Part shown: positions 1 to 6,952 of the stretch, in pieces
Numbering within the stretch: the stretch's first letter is position 1
How the letters are laid out: each line of letters starts with the position of its first letter
IMG/VR virus record: IMGVR_UViG_3300032018_000020
Coordinates: 1-25,762 of that record
DNA from: a virus
Reading direction: 5' to 3' (one strand)
Length of the DNA stretch: 25,762 bases
The notes under the pieces: generated by a model
Seen by the model: the letters and a program-made list of their open reading frames with translations, nothing else
The model's database searches: none
What the model was told of the DNA's origin: nothing
Translations under genes and position numbers: made by a program

Positions 1-15
1 ACAGGAGAACGTAGA

Positions 16-417
16 ATGCACAAAAAGATGGTTGATGAAATTATTGCAGTGTGCCGGAAAAGATTTGCAGACGGCGATTGTGCCAAGGCGAACCCCTTTA
101 CGGCGGAGCAGCTTGAAGATGCAATAATTGAGCTTGCCGCAAGCCACAAAACGCAGCAGGGTTCCCCGTCGAAATCAAGCGAATTGTTATGCGCTGTTTT
201 TTTGGCACCAAAGCATAAGGGGATGATGGTTAGCACAGGGGGACTTATAGGCCGCATTGAGAGAGGTAAACGGCCAGACAAATTAGACCGGCATCTTCTG
301 GGGGAGATGCTTAGTAACATGCAGGAGATGGCATCCCGGTTTTATTCTGGTGACGTAAAGGCTGTTGATGCGTTTTTGCAATGTTATTGCCTGGATGATA
401 AAAGACCAAGCGTATAA
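16..417 (+). CDS. Hypothetical protein in integron cassette B, antisense to the cassette
   Basis: The 133-residue product is not recognised. It is soluble-looking, with a mixed helical N-terminal half (FTAEQLEDAI) and no signal peptide, membrane segment or motif I can name. The ATG is preceded by AGGAGA at a normal distance, which supports translation. The stop codon falls exactly on the cassette junction: TAA is followed by the C of the crossover box. By attC orientation the cassette reads on the - strand, so this gene runs opposite to the cassette and towards intI. The left cassette boundary is outside the window, so its own attC cannot be seen. No credible ORF is visible on the opposite strand. 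Coding is likely; function unknown. Confidence 0.6.
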   Translation: MHKKMVDEIIAVCRKRFADGDCAKANPFTAEQLEDAIIELAASHKTQQGSPSKSSELLCAVFLAPKHKGMMVSTGGLIGRIERGKRPDKLDRHLLGEMLSNMQEMASRFYSGDVKAVDAFLQCYCLDDKRPSV

Positions 418-500
418 CGCAGCGGTAAGCGGGCGCGGCGACGGTCGGTAGAGAAAACGACGGGCGTGTATTCCGCGTCCGCTTGACCAACGGGTTATGT
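412..500 (-). other. attC: Integron attC recombination site
   Basis: Read on the - strand, the site runs ACATAAC (R''), a spacer, TCAAGCGG (L''), a central region of about 45 nt, CCGCTTA (L'), a spacer, and GTTATAC (R'). The two arms pair over roughly 25 positions. The R''-side arm has one extra C in TCAAGC relative to TAAGC on the other side. This is the extrahelical-base asymmetry typical of attC sites and sets the orientation on the - strand. The R'' box is also complementary to the first bases of the same cassette at the attI junction (inverted repeat GTTATGTGTC at 494-503 and GACACATAAC at 678-687), as expected for a circularisable cassette. The R boxes deviate from the strict consensus (GTTAT rather than GTTRR), which is seen in other chromosomal attC sites. 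Confidence 0.75.
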
Positions 501-686
501 GTCGGAGGGTGAAAACGTGAAGAAATGGGTGCTTGTAATTGCCGGAATACCTGTTGCGCTGGCGGTGCTTGGGTTTTCGCACTTCTGGGAGTGGTGGCAC
601 TTCGGCCCGTCGCAGAAGGCGCTTGATTGCGGAAGGAAGGCAAGGCGGAGGCTGCTTGAATGGCGGCGCTCCTTGGAGACACATAA
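418..686 (-). mobile_element. Complete integron gene cassette (cassette A)
   Basis: The cassette is bounded by two crossover points of the G|TT type on the - strand: the attI junction (G opposite 687) and the attC R' box (G opposite 418). It is 269 bp, short for a cassette. Its 3' end is the attC at 412-500. No convincing ORF is found on the cassette's sense (-) strand. The only ORF with a ribosome binding site lies antisense. It may therefore be a cassette without a sense gene, or one expressing a reverse-strand small membrane protein. Confidence 0.7.
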
Positions 687-696
687 CAGGTATTAG
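517..696 (+). CDS. Small membrane protein in cassette A, antisense orientation
   Basis: This is a 59-residue ORF from GTG, with GGAGGG seven bases upstream. That signal favours this start over the in-frame GTG at 499. The N-terminus [18 protein letters not shown] is a clear hydrophobic segment after two lysines, followed by a Trp-rich stretch and a basic, Arg-rich C-terminal half. This is a signal-anchor or short inner-membrane protein layout. The reading frame crosses the cassette/attI junction and ends 10 bp beyond it. In the excised circle the frame would run on into attC for about 12 more codons. Function is unknown, and the small size and antisense placement keep confidence moderate. Confidence 0.45.
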   Translation: MKKWVLVIAGIPVALAVLGFSHFWEWWHFGPSQKALDCGRKARRRLLEWRRSLETHNRY

Positions 697-734
697 TCGG
701 ACTCAATGCGGATATACACCAGGGGAGGAACGCC
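678..734 (-). other. attI: Probable attI site with intI 5' leader
   Basis: On the - strand the crossover-type box GTTATGT lies about 50 bp upstream of the intI start codon, where attI is expected. It marks the junction with cassette A, because its downstream bases are complementary to the R'' box of that cassette's attC. The rest of the segment is the short 5' leader of intI and contains the GGGGAGG ribosome binding site. I see no clear sigma-70 promoter or LexA operator in this short stretch. The additional IntI-binding boxes of class 1 attI cannot be identified by eye. Confidence 0.5.
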
Positions 735-1703
735 ATGAAAATGCAAGAAGTCATTCTTGCCACACGGAACGTGATGCGTTTCAAGCATTATTCCATCCGC
801 ACGGAAAAGAGCTACCTCGGCTGGATCAAACAGTATGCCCTGTTCTGCCAGGGGCACCCCGATCTTTCCGTTGAAGACAAGATCCGTGCCTGGCTCACTT
901 GGCTGGACACCTCCCGCAACGTAGCGGCGGCAACCCAGAATCAGGCCCTTAACGCAGTGGTGTTTCTCTACCGGGAAGTGCTTAAACAGGAGCCCGGAGA
1001 TTTCTCCACCTTCGGGAGGGCAAAGCGAGGGCGGAAATTACCTACCGTGCTTTCTCGGCAGGAGGCCGCCGCCCTAGTCGGACACCTCTCCGGGCAACAT
1101 TGGTTGATAGGCTCCCTGCTCTACGGTGCAGGGTTGCGGCTCATGGAGTGCCTGCGCCTGCGGGTCAAAGATATTGATTTCGAGCGCAACCAGATCGTGG
1201 TCCACGCGGGCAAGGGCGACAAGGACCGGATCACCATGCTTCCCAAGGCAACGGTGGAGCCGTTGCGGTCACATATTGAGAACGTGCAACGCAGCCACCG
1301 GCTTGATCTGGCGGGCGGATTTGGCGTCACCACCCTGCCCCATGCCTTGGCGCGGAAATATCCCAACGCAGCCAAGGAGATCGGCTGGCAGTTTCTTTTC
1401 CCGGCCTCCAAGCGGAGCCCTGATCCGCGCACCGGTGAAATAAAGCGGCACCATATCCACGATTCCGCCGTGCAAAAGGCGGTCAAGCAAGCAGCACGGG
1501 CCGCCGGGATCACCAAGCAGACAGGGCCGCATACCCTGCGGCACTCATTCGCCACCCATCTGCTGGAAAACGGCTATGACATCCGCACCATCCAGGAGCT
1601 GCTGGGGCACAAAGATGTAAGCACCACCATGATCTATACCCATGTTTCCGCCACCGGATCAGCAGGGGCGGTCAGCCCGCTGGATATGGTGATCGGCGCA
1701 TGA
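735..1703 (+). CDS. intI: Integron integrase IntI (tyrosine recombinase)
   Basis: This is a site-specific recombinase that inserts and excises gene cassettes by recombining attI with single-stranded attC. Its 322 residues match the usual IntI length. An N-terminal SAM-like domain ([13 protein letters not shown], then [15 protein letters not shown]) precedes the catalytic domain, which has R135 ([11 protein letters not shown]), K160, H266-x-x-R269 (HTLRH), H292 (LLGHKD) and nucleophile Y301. The IntI-diagnostic insertion absent from XerC/D is present near residues 203-224 (ALARKYP...GWQFLFP), followed by [15 protein letters not shown]. All catalytic residues are intact. The start has GGGGAGG at 722-728. 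The stop codon overlaps the next start (ATGA), so it is probably translated with the phage genes downstream. Integrons normally leave intI transcriptionally separate, which makes this arrangement odd. Confidence 0.95.
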   Translation: MKMQEVILATRNVMRFKHYSIRTEKSYLGWIKQYALFCQGHPDLSVEDKIRAWLTWLDTSRNVAAATQNQALNAVVFLYREVLKQEPGDFSTFGRAKRGRKLPTVLSRQEAAALVGHLSGQHWLIGSLLYGAGLRLMECLRLRVKDIDFERNQIVVHAGKGDKDRITMLPKATVEPLRSHIENVQRSHRLDLAGGFGVTTLPHALARKYPNAAKEIGWQFLFPASKRSPDPRTGEIKRHHIHDSAVQKAVKQAARAAGITKQTGPHTLRHSFATHLLENGYDIRTIQELLGHKDVSTTMIYTHVSATGSAGAVSPLDMVIGA

Positions 1704-2086
1704 TTACCCCCCCAACAACCATCGCCCTCAGCATCCGCCAACCATGGGCCTGGCTGATCGTCAACGGCTACAAAGACGTGGAAAACCGCGTCTGGCGCAC
1801 CAATTTCCGGGGGCGCTTCCTTGTGCATGCCTCAAAGAAATTCGATTCCGCAGGGTATGAGCAGGCGAAGGCGCTCCTGATGGCGCAGGCAGGGTTTCTC
1901 ATCCCCAGCCCGCCATCGTACCAAACAGGCGGGATTGTCGGGATATCTACGGTTGACGATTGCGCTGAAGTATATGACAGCCCCTGGTTCACCGGACCAT
2001 TTGGGATGGTCCTCTCCGGCTCCGCCCCCCTACCCTTCCAACCACTCTCCGGCAAACTCAATTTTTTCAAGGTACAAAACTCGTGA
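1700..2086 (+). CDS. ASCH-domain protein
   Basis: This 128-residue protein carries the ASCH/PUA-like signature in its first 50 residues: [22 protein letters not shown], then [18 protein letters not shown] domains are beta-barrel folds thought to bind RNA or modified nucleotides; several act as deaminase-like or amidohydrolase enzymes or as regulators. A second block ([12 protein letters not shown], then PFGMVLSGS and [11 protein letters not shown]) completes the fold. The protein has no other domain. Its start overlaps the intI stop by 4 nt and its stop overlaps the primase GTG start, so it should be translationally coupled to both. Role in the phage is unknown; RNA binding or protection from a host nucleotide-based defence are only guesses. 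Confidence 0.85.
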   Translation: MITPPTTIALSIRQPWAWLIVNGYKDVENRVWRTNFRGRFLVHASKKFDSAGYEQAKALLMAQAGFLIPSPPSYQTGGIVGISTVDDCAEVYDSPWFTGPFGMVLSGSAPLPFQPLSGKLNFFKVQNS

Positions 2087-5000
2087 CAGACTTCGCACGG
2101 ATCAAGGAGGCGGTTGACCTCCAGGCGGTTATCATCCAAGAAACCGGCCTGCAGATGAAAGGGAAACACCTGGAGGCCTGCCCCGTCTGCGGTGGGCATG
2201 GGTGCTTTTCCATTCAGAACGAAAAAAAGACCTTCAAGTGCTTTCAGTGCCCGGCCAGTGGCGACATATTCAACTTTTTCGAGCAGTACCACCAGCTCGA
2301 CCAGGGCGAGGCCCTGAAAAGGGTGGCGGCGCTCGCCGGGATTGAGCTGGACCAGCCCGATGGCAAGAAGGCCTCGGCGCCGAAGTTGAGCCGCAAGGAC
2401 AAGCTGATGTTCGATGCAGCCACCTATTACCACCAGCACATGCTGGTTAATGGCGGCAAGGAATACCTTGTGGCCCAGCGCGGCCACGACATGGAGGTGC
2501 TCACGCAGATGCTGGTCGGCTGGTCGGACGGCAACCTCCTCGACCATCTGCAAACCAAGGGATACGAGAAAAAGGAAATTCTCGAAGCTGGGATGGCCAA
2601 AGAGAAAGAGGTTGAAGGCGGGGTCAGGCATCTCGACTTTTTCGGCAAAGGACTGGCCATCTTCCCGCACATCGCCCGTGGCCGGGTAATGCACTTCACC
2701 ATGAAGGATCCAAAGAAAGAGAGGGCATATCAGCTCCCAGCCGCCAATCGTCACAAGGATTGGCGTTTTTATAATCAGGAGGCTATCGGACGCTACAACG
2801 AGATCATCCTGGTCGAGGGCGAAAACGACACCCTCTCGGTGCTGAAAGCCAAGGTCAAGCACGTTTCCGGCCTGATCGGCCAGGTGTCAGAAGAGCAGAT
2901 CAAGACGCTCAAGTCGGAATGCCGCGGCAAGAAGCTCTTCCTGTGGATGGACAACGACGAGGAGAAGGGCAAACCCTATGCCAAGGGCATCGGCTATGTG
3001 CGCAAGATATGCCGCGCCCTGGGTAACGACATTGCCGTGCGGGTCATGGTGTACCCTGGTGAGGTGAAAGACCCGGACGATTACCTGCGGGCCTTTGACG
3101 GTGACCGCTACAAAGAGATCAAGCGATTACAGGACGAGGCGGTCGATTATATCACCTGGGAGATCGGCCGGGCTGCGCTGGCCGAGACCATGGAATCCAA
3201 GTTCGATCACCTGCGGGATCTTGAGATTTTCCGGCTGATTGCCAAGGAGCCGGAGATCCAGCAGCAGATCTTCACCGAGAAGATGATGGTGCTCGGGTTT
3301 TCCCGCAAAGCCATCGAACAGCAGCTCGAAAACGGGGTGGAGGTGCGGCGCCAGGTCGCCATCTACATGGAAGACATCGGCGGGCCAAAGAACGCCGACC
3401 CGAACCAAGTGGCGGCCATCATCCACAAATCATTCGCCCAGGACGGCCGGTTCTTTTACGACCGCTCGAGCAAGGTATATCTGCTCTGGCAGCACCACAT
3501 CTACGAAGTGGCAAGCAATCGCCCATTCAACGCCCTGATGAAGAGGATGACCACCCTGCTGCCCACCAAGGAGCCTGGGCGCAGCGTGTGGGAGTCTTTG
3601 GCCTCGGAGGGGTACAACACCGGCCGCCAGATCGATGTGGCCAGGTGGGTCTATACGGATCGCGCCACCGACACCATTTTTCTTAACCTGAATTCTCAGG
3701 GCAACATGATCCTCAAGGTCTCGCCCACCGGTATCACAGAGATTGAAAACGGCCTCAACGACGACCACGTACTGCTGCAAAGCTCCAAGAAGATCATGCC
3801 GTTTAATTTCAGGCCCGATGCGGACATTCAGGAAGGGTTTGCGGCCTTTAAGGAGCTGGTGTTCGACCAGCTCACCTGTGCGCCGGAGCAGCGCTATCTG
3901 ATCACCTGCTGGATGATGACCTGCTTCCTGCTCGATATGGTCAGCTCCCAGGGCCACATGAAGTTCGCCGGCGGCACCGGCTGCGGCAAATCCACCGCGG
4001 CCAAGTTTATCACCATCCTGCTCTATGGAAGCGAGCACCTCGAGGATCCGAGCGCAGCGGCCGCATTTGCCCTGGCCAGCCAAAACCCGCTCCTGGTGAT
4101 CGACAACCTGGAAAGCGACGACTTCACCAAATCCATCATGAAGTTCCTGCTGCTGGCCGCCACCAGAGGCCAGAAAAGCAAACGGACCAGCGGCACGGAG
4201 AGCGACACCACCGAGGAGAGCCCCAGGGCCTTGGTGCTGATCACCGCCATCGAGCCGTTCATCAAGCCTGAGCTGATCAACCGGACCATCGAGATCGAAT
4301 TCAGCAAAAAATATTGCAGCGACGGCTTTATCGAGGACGAGGTGACCCGGGCGCTGATCAAGAAGCGCGACCTGATCCTCTCGGCCATGATCAAGCTGAT
4401 CCAGAAGGATATCCTGCCCAACCTGGCCAAGCGCCGGGATTACATCACCATCCTCCAGAAAGAGTACCGCGGCCACTCCAAGGACCGCATGAACGAGTTC
4501 TGGGCGCTGATGATGCTCCTGCTCGAGAAGATGCTGCCGCATATCCCATTTTACGACGAAAACCACTTTATGTTCGGGGTGGAGACCGGAGACGCTGAAA
4601 TCCGCCAGGCCTGGATCGAATACCAGAACGGCCGGGCCAAGGACTCAGAGGTCGGCAGCAACAACATCCTCAAGCTGCTCGACGGCCTGGTGCGCGAATA
4701 CCTGCTCAAGATGCGGGAGGTTGGGGCTAAAACCGAGGCGCGGGAAGGCTACAAGGACGAGGTTTTCGTGTTCACCCATGCCGAGTACGGCATAGAGATG
4801 ATCAAGACCAAGCCCGAAACGGTGCAGGACAAGGAGAACGTGGAATTTTACACGGTGAGCCACATCGAGTTCGAGGCCACCAGCAAGGATCTGGTCTACG
4901 CCTTCGACCGCTTCTGCAAAAACAACGGGCAGCGCAACCCGTACCTGTCGGCCGCAGTGTTCGGCAGCCGGTTGCGCAACGACATGCCGCTGCTGGCCAA

Positions 5001-5100
5001 GGGAGGCTGGGAACTGGTGGCCGGGAAGAGCAGCGAAATGTACAGCCGGACAGTTCGCGGGCAGAGGTTTTTGCGGTTTCGGCATACGGTGGTGAAATGA
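2083..5100 (+). CDS. Phage primase-helicase (zinc finger, TOPRIM, P-loop ATPase)
   Basis: A 1005-residue multidomain replication protein. Residues 33-56 form a DnaG-type CHC2-like zinc-binding site (CPVCGGHGC...FKCFQC) for template recognition. A TOPRIM core follows, with the acidic motif ILVEGENDTLSVL near residue 240, WMDNDEEKG near 288 and KDPDDYL near 330. The C-terminal half has a Walker A loop, GGTGCGKST, near residue 630, and a Walker B-like LLVIDNLES about 45 residues on, consistent with a ring helicase. Such fusions prime and unwind at phage or satellite origins, as P4 alpha does. It starts with GTG inside the ASCH stop codon and ends in a 4-nt overlap with the methyltransferase. The iteron-like array downstream is a plausible target. 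Confidence 0.9.
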   Translation: MTDFARIKEAVDLQAVIIQETGLQMKGKHLEACPVCGGHGCFSIQNEKKTFKCFQCPASGDIFNFFEQYHQLDQGEALKRVAALAGIELDQPDGKKASAPKLSRKDKLMFDAATYYHQHMLVNGGKEYLVAQRGHDMEVLTQMLVGWSDGNLLDHLQTKGYEKKEILEAGMAKEKEVEGGVRHLDFFGKGLAIFPHIARGRVMHFTMKDPKKERAYQLPAANRHKDWRFYNQEAIGRYNEIILVEGENDTLSVLKAKVKHVSGLIGQVSEEQIKTLKSECRGKKLFLWMDNDEEKGKPYAKGIGYVRKICRALGNDIAVRVMVYPGEVKDPDDYLRAFDGDRYKEIKRLQDEAVDYITWEIGRAALAETMESKFDHLRDLEIFRLIAKEPEIQQQIFTEKMMVLGFSRKAIEQQLENGVEVRRQVAIYMEDIGGPKNADPNQVAAIIHKSFAQDGRFFYDRSSKVYLLWQHHIYEVASNRPFNALMKRMTTLLPTKEPGRSVWESLASEGYNTGRQIDVARWVYTDRATDTIFLNLNSQGNMILKVSPTGITEIENGLNDDHVLLQSSKKIMPFNFRPDADIQEGFAAFKELVFDQLTCAPEQRYLITCWMMTCFLLDMVSSQGHMKFAGGTGCGKSTAAKFITILLYGSEHLEDPSAAAAFALASQNPLLVIDNLESDDFTKSIMKFLLLAATRGQKSKRTSGTESDTTEESPRALVLITAIEPFIKPELINRTIEIEFSKKYCSDGFIEDEVTRALIKKRDLILSAMIKLIQKDILPNLAKRRDYITILQKEYRGHSKDRMNEFWALMMLLLEKMLPHIPFYDENHFMFGVETGDAEIRQAWIEYQNGRAKDSEVGSNNILKLLDGLVREYLLKMREVGAKTEAREGYKDEVFVFTHAEYGIEMIKTKPETVQDKENVEFYTVSHIEFEATSKDLVYAFDRFCKNNGQRNPYLSAAVFGSRLRNDMPLLAKGGWELVAGKSSEMYSRTVRGQRFLRFRHTVVK

Positions 5101-6317
5101 ATGAGCTGGCTCTTTTCGCAGGCGCTGGTGGCGGAATACTCGGAGGCAAGCGGCTCGGTTGGCGCACGGTCTGCGCTGTCGAGTTCGACCCCTACGCCGC
5201 GAGCGTTCTTGCCGCCCGGCAAAATGACGGACTTCTCCCGCCCTTCCCAATTTGGGATGACGTTCGCACCTTTGACGGACTCCCTTTGCGCGGAGCTGTT
5301 GACGTGGTTTCTGGGGGCTTCCCGTGCCAGGATATCTCCGTTGCGGGGGGGGGGGCCGGTATCGACGGAGAACGCTCCGGGCTCTGGGGAGAGATGGCCA
5401 GGATTGTTGGCGAAGTACGACCAAGATTCGTGTTCGTGGAAAACTCCCCAGCTCTCACTTCTCGGGGGCTCGGTACCGTTCTCGGCGACCTGGCCGCGCT
5501 GGGGTACGCTGCGGAATGGGGAGTGTTGGGCGCGTCCGATGTGGGAGCTCCGCACAGAAGAAAAAGAATCTGGATTGTTGCCTACTCCCCTGGCCACGCT
5601 GGCAACCAACGGTGGACCGAACCAACGGGACAGCAGCGGCCGGCCGGGATTGCAGATGGCGGCCATGATGTGGCCCACACCGAACTGCCCGAACGGCGGC
5701 AGGAGCGTGAAGCATGTAACGGATTGGCGGGGGAAGTCCGCATACAACAAAGGGAAGAAGGTGCAGGTGGACCTGGCCGCCGCGGTGAAGATGTGGCCGA
5801 CACCCAGGGCGTCTGCTGCTGGCCCGGACTTTGCGAAGATGGACAGGAGCAAGACCGGCATCAGCCTTGCGACTGCGGTGGAGCTGTTTCCGACCCCAAC
5901 AGTGTGCGGGAACTACAACCGGAAAGGTGCCAGCAAGAACAGTGGAGATGGTCTGGCGACTTTTGTGAAGACTTACCCGACTCCGACCCGGAGCATGTGC
6001 ACGATTCAGGACTTCGAGCAGGCGAGATACCACAGCAGCAAGCGGCCACCGTATCAGGAGTGCTACCCGACACCGACAGCCAACGATTCACGGGGAGGCG
6101 GACGGAACTCTCCGGGAACGCTGAACCTCTGCATGAAGATAAAAAACGAGACTGGTGGGCAACTGAACCCGACGTGGGTCGAGTGGCTCATGGGGTGGCC
6201 GCTCGGATGGACAGACTTAAAGCCGTTGGCAACGGGCAGGTGCCTGAATGCGCGGCAGAGGCTTTCTGTCGGCTGATGGACAGAATTAGAAAATTCTCTA
6301 TTGAGACGGTTGAATGA
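5097..6317 (+). CDS. DNA (cytosine-5) methyltransferase, phage Dcm type
   Basis: The enzyme transfers a methyl group from S-adenosylmethionine to cytosine C5. Its 406 residues carry motif I (LALFAGAGGGILGG), the motif IV PCQDIS with catalytic Cys77, a motif VI variant ENS at 115-117 (usually ENV), motif VIII (RRKRIWIVA, about 154-162), and near residue 380 a motif X-like LKAVGNGQVP. Between VIII and X lies a long, low-complexity region rich in Gln, Glu and Arg with recurring V-A-D-T or L-P-D-S elements. These coincide with W-P-T-P elements in the +1 frame. The gene overlaps the primase stop by 4 nt. It has no visible cognate restriction endonuclease, so it is probably protective or regulatory. 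An 11-G tract encodes residues 83-87. Confidence 0.9.
   Translation: MNELALFAGAGGGILGGKRLGWRTVCAVEFDPYAASVLAARQNDGLLPPFPIWDDVRTFDGLPLRGAVDVVSGGFPCQDISVAGGGAGIDGERSGLWGEMARIVGEVRPRFVFVENSPALTSRGLGTVLGDLAALGYAAEWGVLGASDVGAPHRRKRIWIVAYSPGHAGNQRWTEPTGQQRPAGIADGGHDVAHTELPERRQEREACNGLAGEVRIQQREEGAGGPGRRGEDVADTQGVCCWPGLCEDGQEQDRHQPCDCGGAVSDPNSVRELQPERCQQEQWRWSGDFCEDLPDSDPEHVHDSGLRAGEIPQQQAATVSGVLPDTDSQRFTGRRTELSGNAEPLHEDKKRDWWATEPDVGRVAHGVAARMDRLKAVGNGQVPECAAEAFCRLMDRIRKFSIETVE
5101..6276 (+). CDS. Overprinted ORF inside the methyltransferase gene (WPTP-repeat protein)
   Basis: A 391-codon frame lies wholly inside the methyltransferase gene in the +1 frame, starting 4 nt after its ATG. The product begins MSWLFSQALVAEYSEA and has a TWPRWGTLRNGECW block. 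It carries five or so spaced (W/F/Y)PTP elements and ends with LNPTWVEWLMGWPLGWTDL. I recall this architecture from phage and prophage proteins annotated on their own, often as hypothetical or methyltransferase-related; this is memory, not a search. A frame this long with motif-like repeats is unlikely to be accidental. Its repeats lie opposite the methyltransferase's V-A-D-T repeats because the same DNA word (gtggccgacacc-like) encodes both. Expression would need initiation at the second of two ATGs 4 nt apart. Function unknown. Confidence 0.55.
   Translation: MSWLFSQALVAEYSEASGSVGARSALSSSTPTPRAFLPPGKMTDFSRPSQFGMTFAPLTDSLCAELLTWFLGASRARISPLRGGGPVSTENAPGSGERWPGLLAKYDQDSCSWKTPQLSLLGGSVPFSATWPRWGTLRNGECWARPMWELRTEEKESGLLPTPLATLATNGGPNQRDSSGRPGLQMAAMMWPTPNCPNGGRSVKHVTDWRGKSAYNKGKKVQVDLAAAVKMWPTPRASAAGPDFAKMDRSKTGISLATAVELFPTPTVCGNYNRKGASKNSGDGLATFVKTYPTPTRSMCTIQDFEQARYHSSKRPPYQECYPTPTANDSRGGGRNSPGTLNLCMKIKNETGGQLNPTWVEWLMGWPLGWTDLKPLATGRCLNARQRLSVG
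5345..5355 (+). repeat. Homopolymeric G11 tract within two overlapping frames
   Basis: Eleven consecutive G residues lie in the methyltransferase codons for A-G-G-G-A (residues 83-87), directly after the catalytic PCQDIS motif. Tracts of this length are prone to replication slippage. Losing one G would join the methyltransferase N-terminus to the overprinted frame. Gaining one G would join the overprinted N-terminus to the methyltransferase C-terminus. A sequencing-length error is possible, but the given length keeps both frames open. Confidence 0.9.
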
Positions 6318-6321
6318 TGCG

Positions 6322-6632
6322 GGGTGCAAGTGGGTGCAAGCATATGGTGTACAAAACAACCAAGAATGGACATCGGTCGGAAAAAACAAAGATTCCTTTT
6401 TTTTGCTTTAGCTCTGGAAAGTTTCTGGGGCATTTTTTTAAAACTGCTGCACCCTTGCACCCTAACCTTATTTTTCCTTTTAATTATAATAAGTTAATAA
6501 GGGTGCAAACGTGGGTGCAAGCGGGGTGCAAAGGGTGCAAGTTGGGTGCAAACCTCGCCGGGTGTTTTCGGCTTTCACCACGAAATAATATCGTAAAATC
6601 AATCGATTGTCAAACAGGGTGCAAAGGTGCAC
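6322..6632 (+). repeat. GGGTGCAA iteron-like array, candidate replication origin
   Basis: Eight direct copies of GGGTGCAA(A/G) begin at 6322, 6332, 6501, 6513, 6524, 6533, 6544 and 6617, with a partial copy at 6626. Two inverted copies lie at 6446-6462. Within the central cluster the start-to-start spacing is 9-12 bp, close to one helical turn, as in iterons bound side by side by an initiator. An AT-rich stretch (6463-6500, including TTTTAATTATAATAAG) directly abuts the central cluster and could be the unwinding element. The array lies just downstream of the primase-helicase/methyltransferase operon. Origin function is inferred from this layout, by analogy with P4-type origins bound by the alpha primase-helicase. 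Confidence 0.6.
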
Positions 6633-6859
6633 TCCAAAATGTGCCTTGCCTCCAAGGAGATCAGGACGAATCAGACCGTGTTGGGATGGCTCCCGGCCAG
6701 TTAGCGGGAAAGAACTCACCTCGTATGACCTTATTAGAATTGGTTTGTAATAACCCTGAAAGACGCACAGCGAAAGGGATAGAACAACCCTGTTCTTCCT
6801 CTCTATTGGGGGGAGTGATTCATGTGGTCCGAAATAGACGGAAAGACGGAATTCCTTTA

Positions 6860-6952
6860 CCGCACATAATTATAAATTGTGCGGTTACTAATAAGGGAGT
6901 GTGCGGGATGATGCGGGATAGCGGTCTGGTGATCTTATGAATTGTGCGGTTA
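6860..6952. promoter_or_regulatory. TGTGCGG motif cluster, candidate operator
   Basis: TGTGCGG occurs at 6878, 6900 and 6943, and inverted (CCGCACA) at 6860. The first and last direct copies share the longer word AATTGTGCGGTTA. Starts are 22 and 43 bp apart, near two and four helical turns. The inverted copy and the first direct copy form an 18-bp-spaced dyad around an AT-rich centre. The cluster lies 170-260 bp upstream of the recombinase/Mor operon, so a repressor or activator site is the simplest reading. No promoter hexamers are confidently assigned. Confidence 0.35.

Noticed and set aside
412-696. Reading the attC on the + strand, with cassettes pointing towards intI
   Set aside because: The extra base lies on the wrong arm for that orientation, and the segment 495-686 would then lack an attC of its own. 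The - strand reading gives a complete cassette.
283-784. Two - strand ORFs of 133 and 157 codons across the cassettes
   Set aside because: They run straight through the attC and attI junctions between independent cassettes, lack ribosome binding sites and have low-complexity Pro/Arg/Ser-rich products.
6781-6796. AGAACA-ACCC-TGTTCT palindrome as a LexA box
   Set aside because: The GAAC and GTTC half sites are six bases apart, unlike the four of Gram-positive LexA sites, and it matches no proteobacterial LexA consensus I know. It may still be some operator.
6314-6940. 208-codon + strand ORF across the intergenic region
   Set aside because: Its sequence is dictated by the GGGTGCAA repeats and AT-rich DNA, it has no recognisable motifs, and it lacks the codon pattern of its neighbours.
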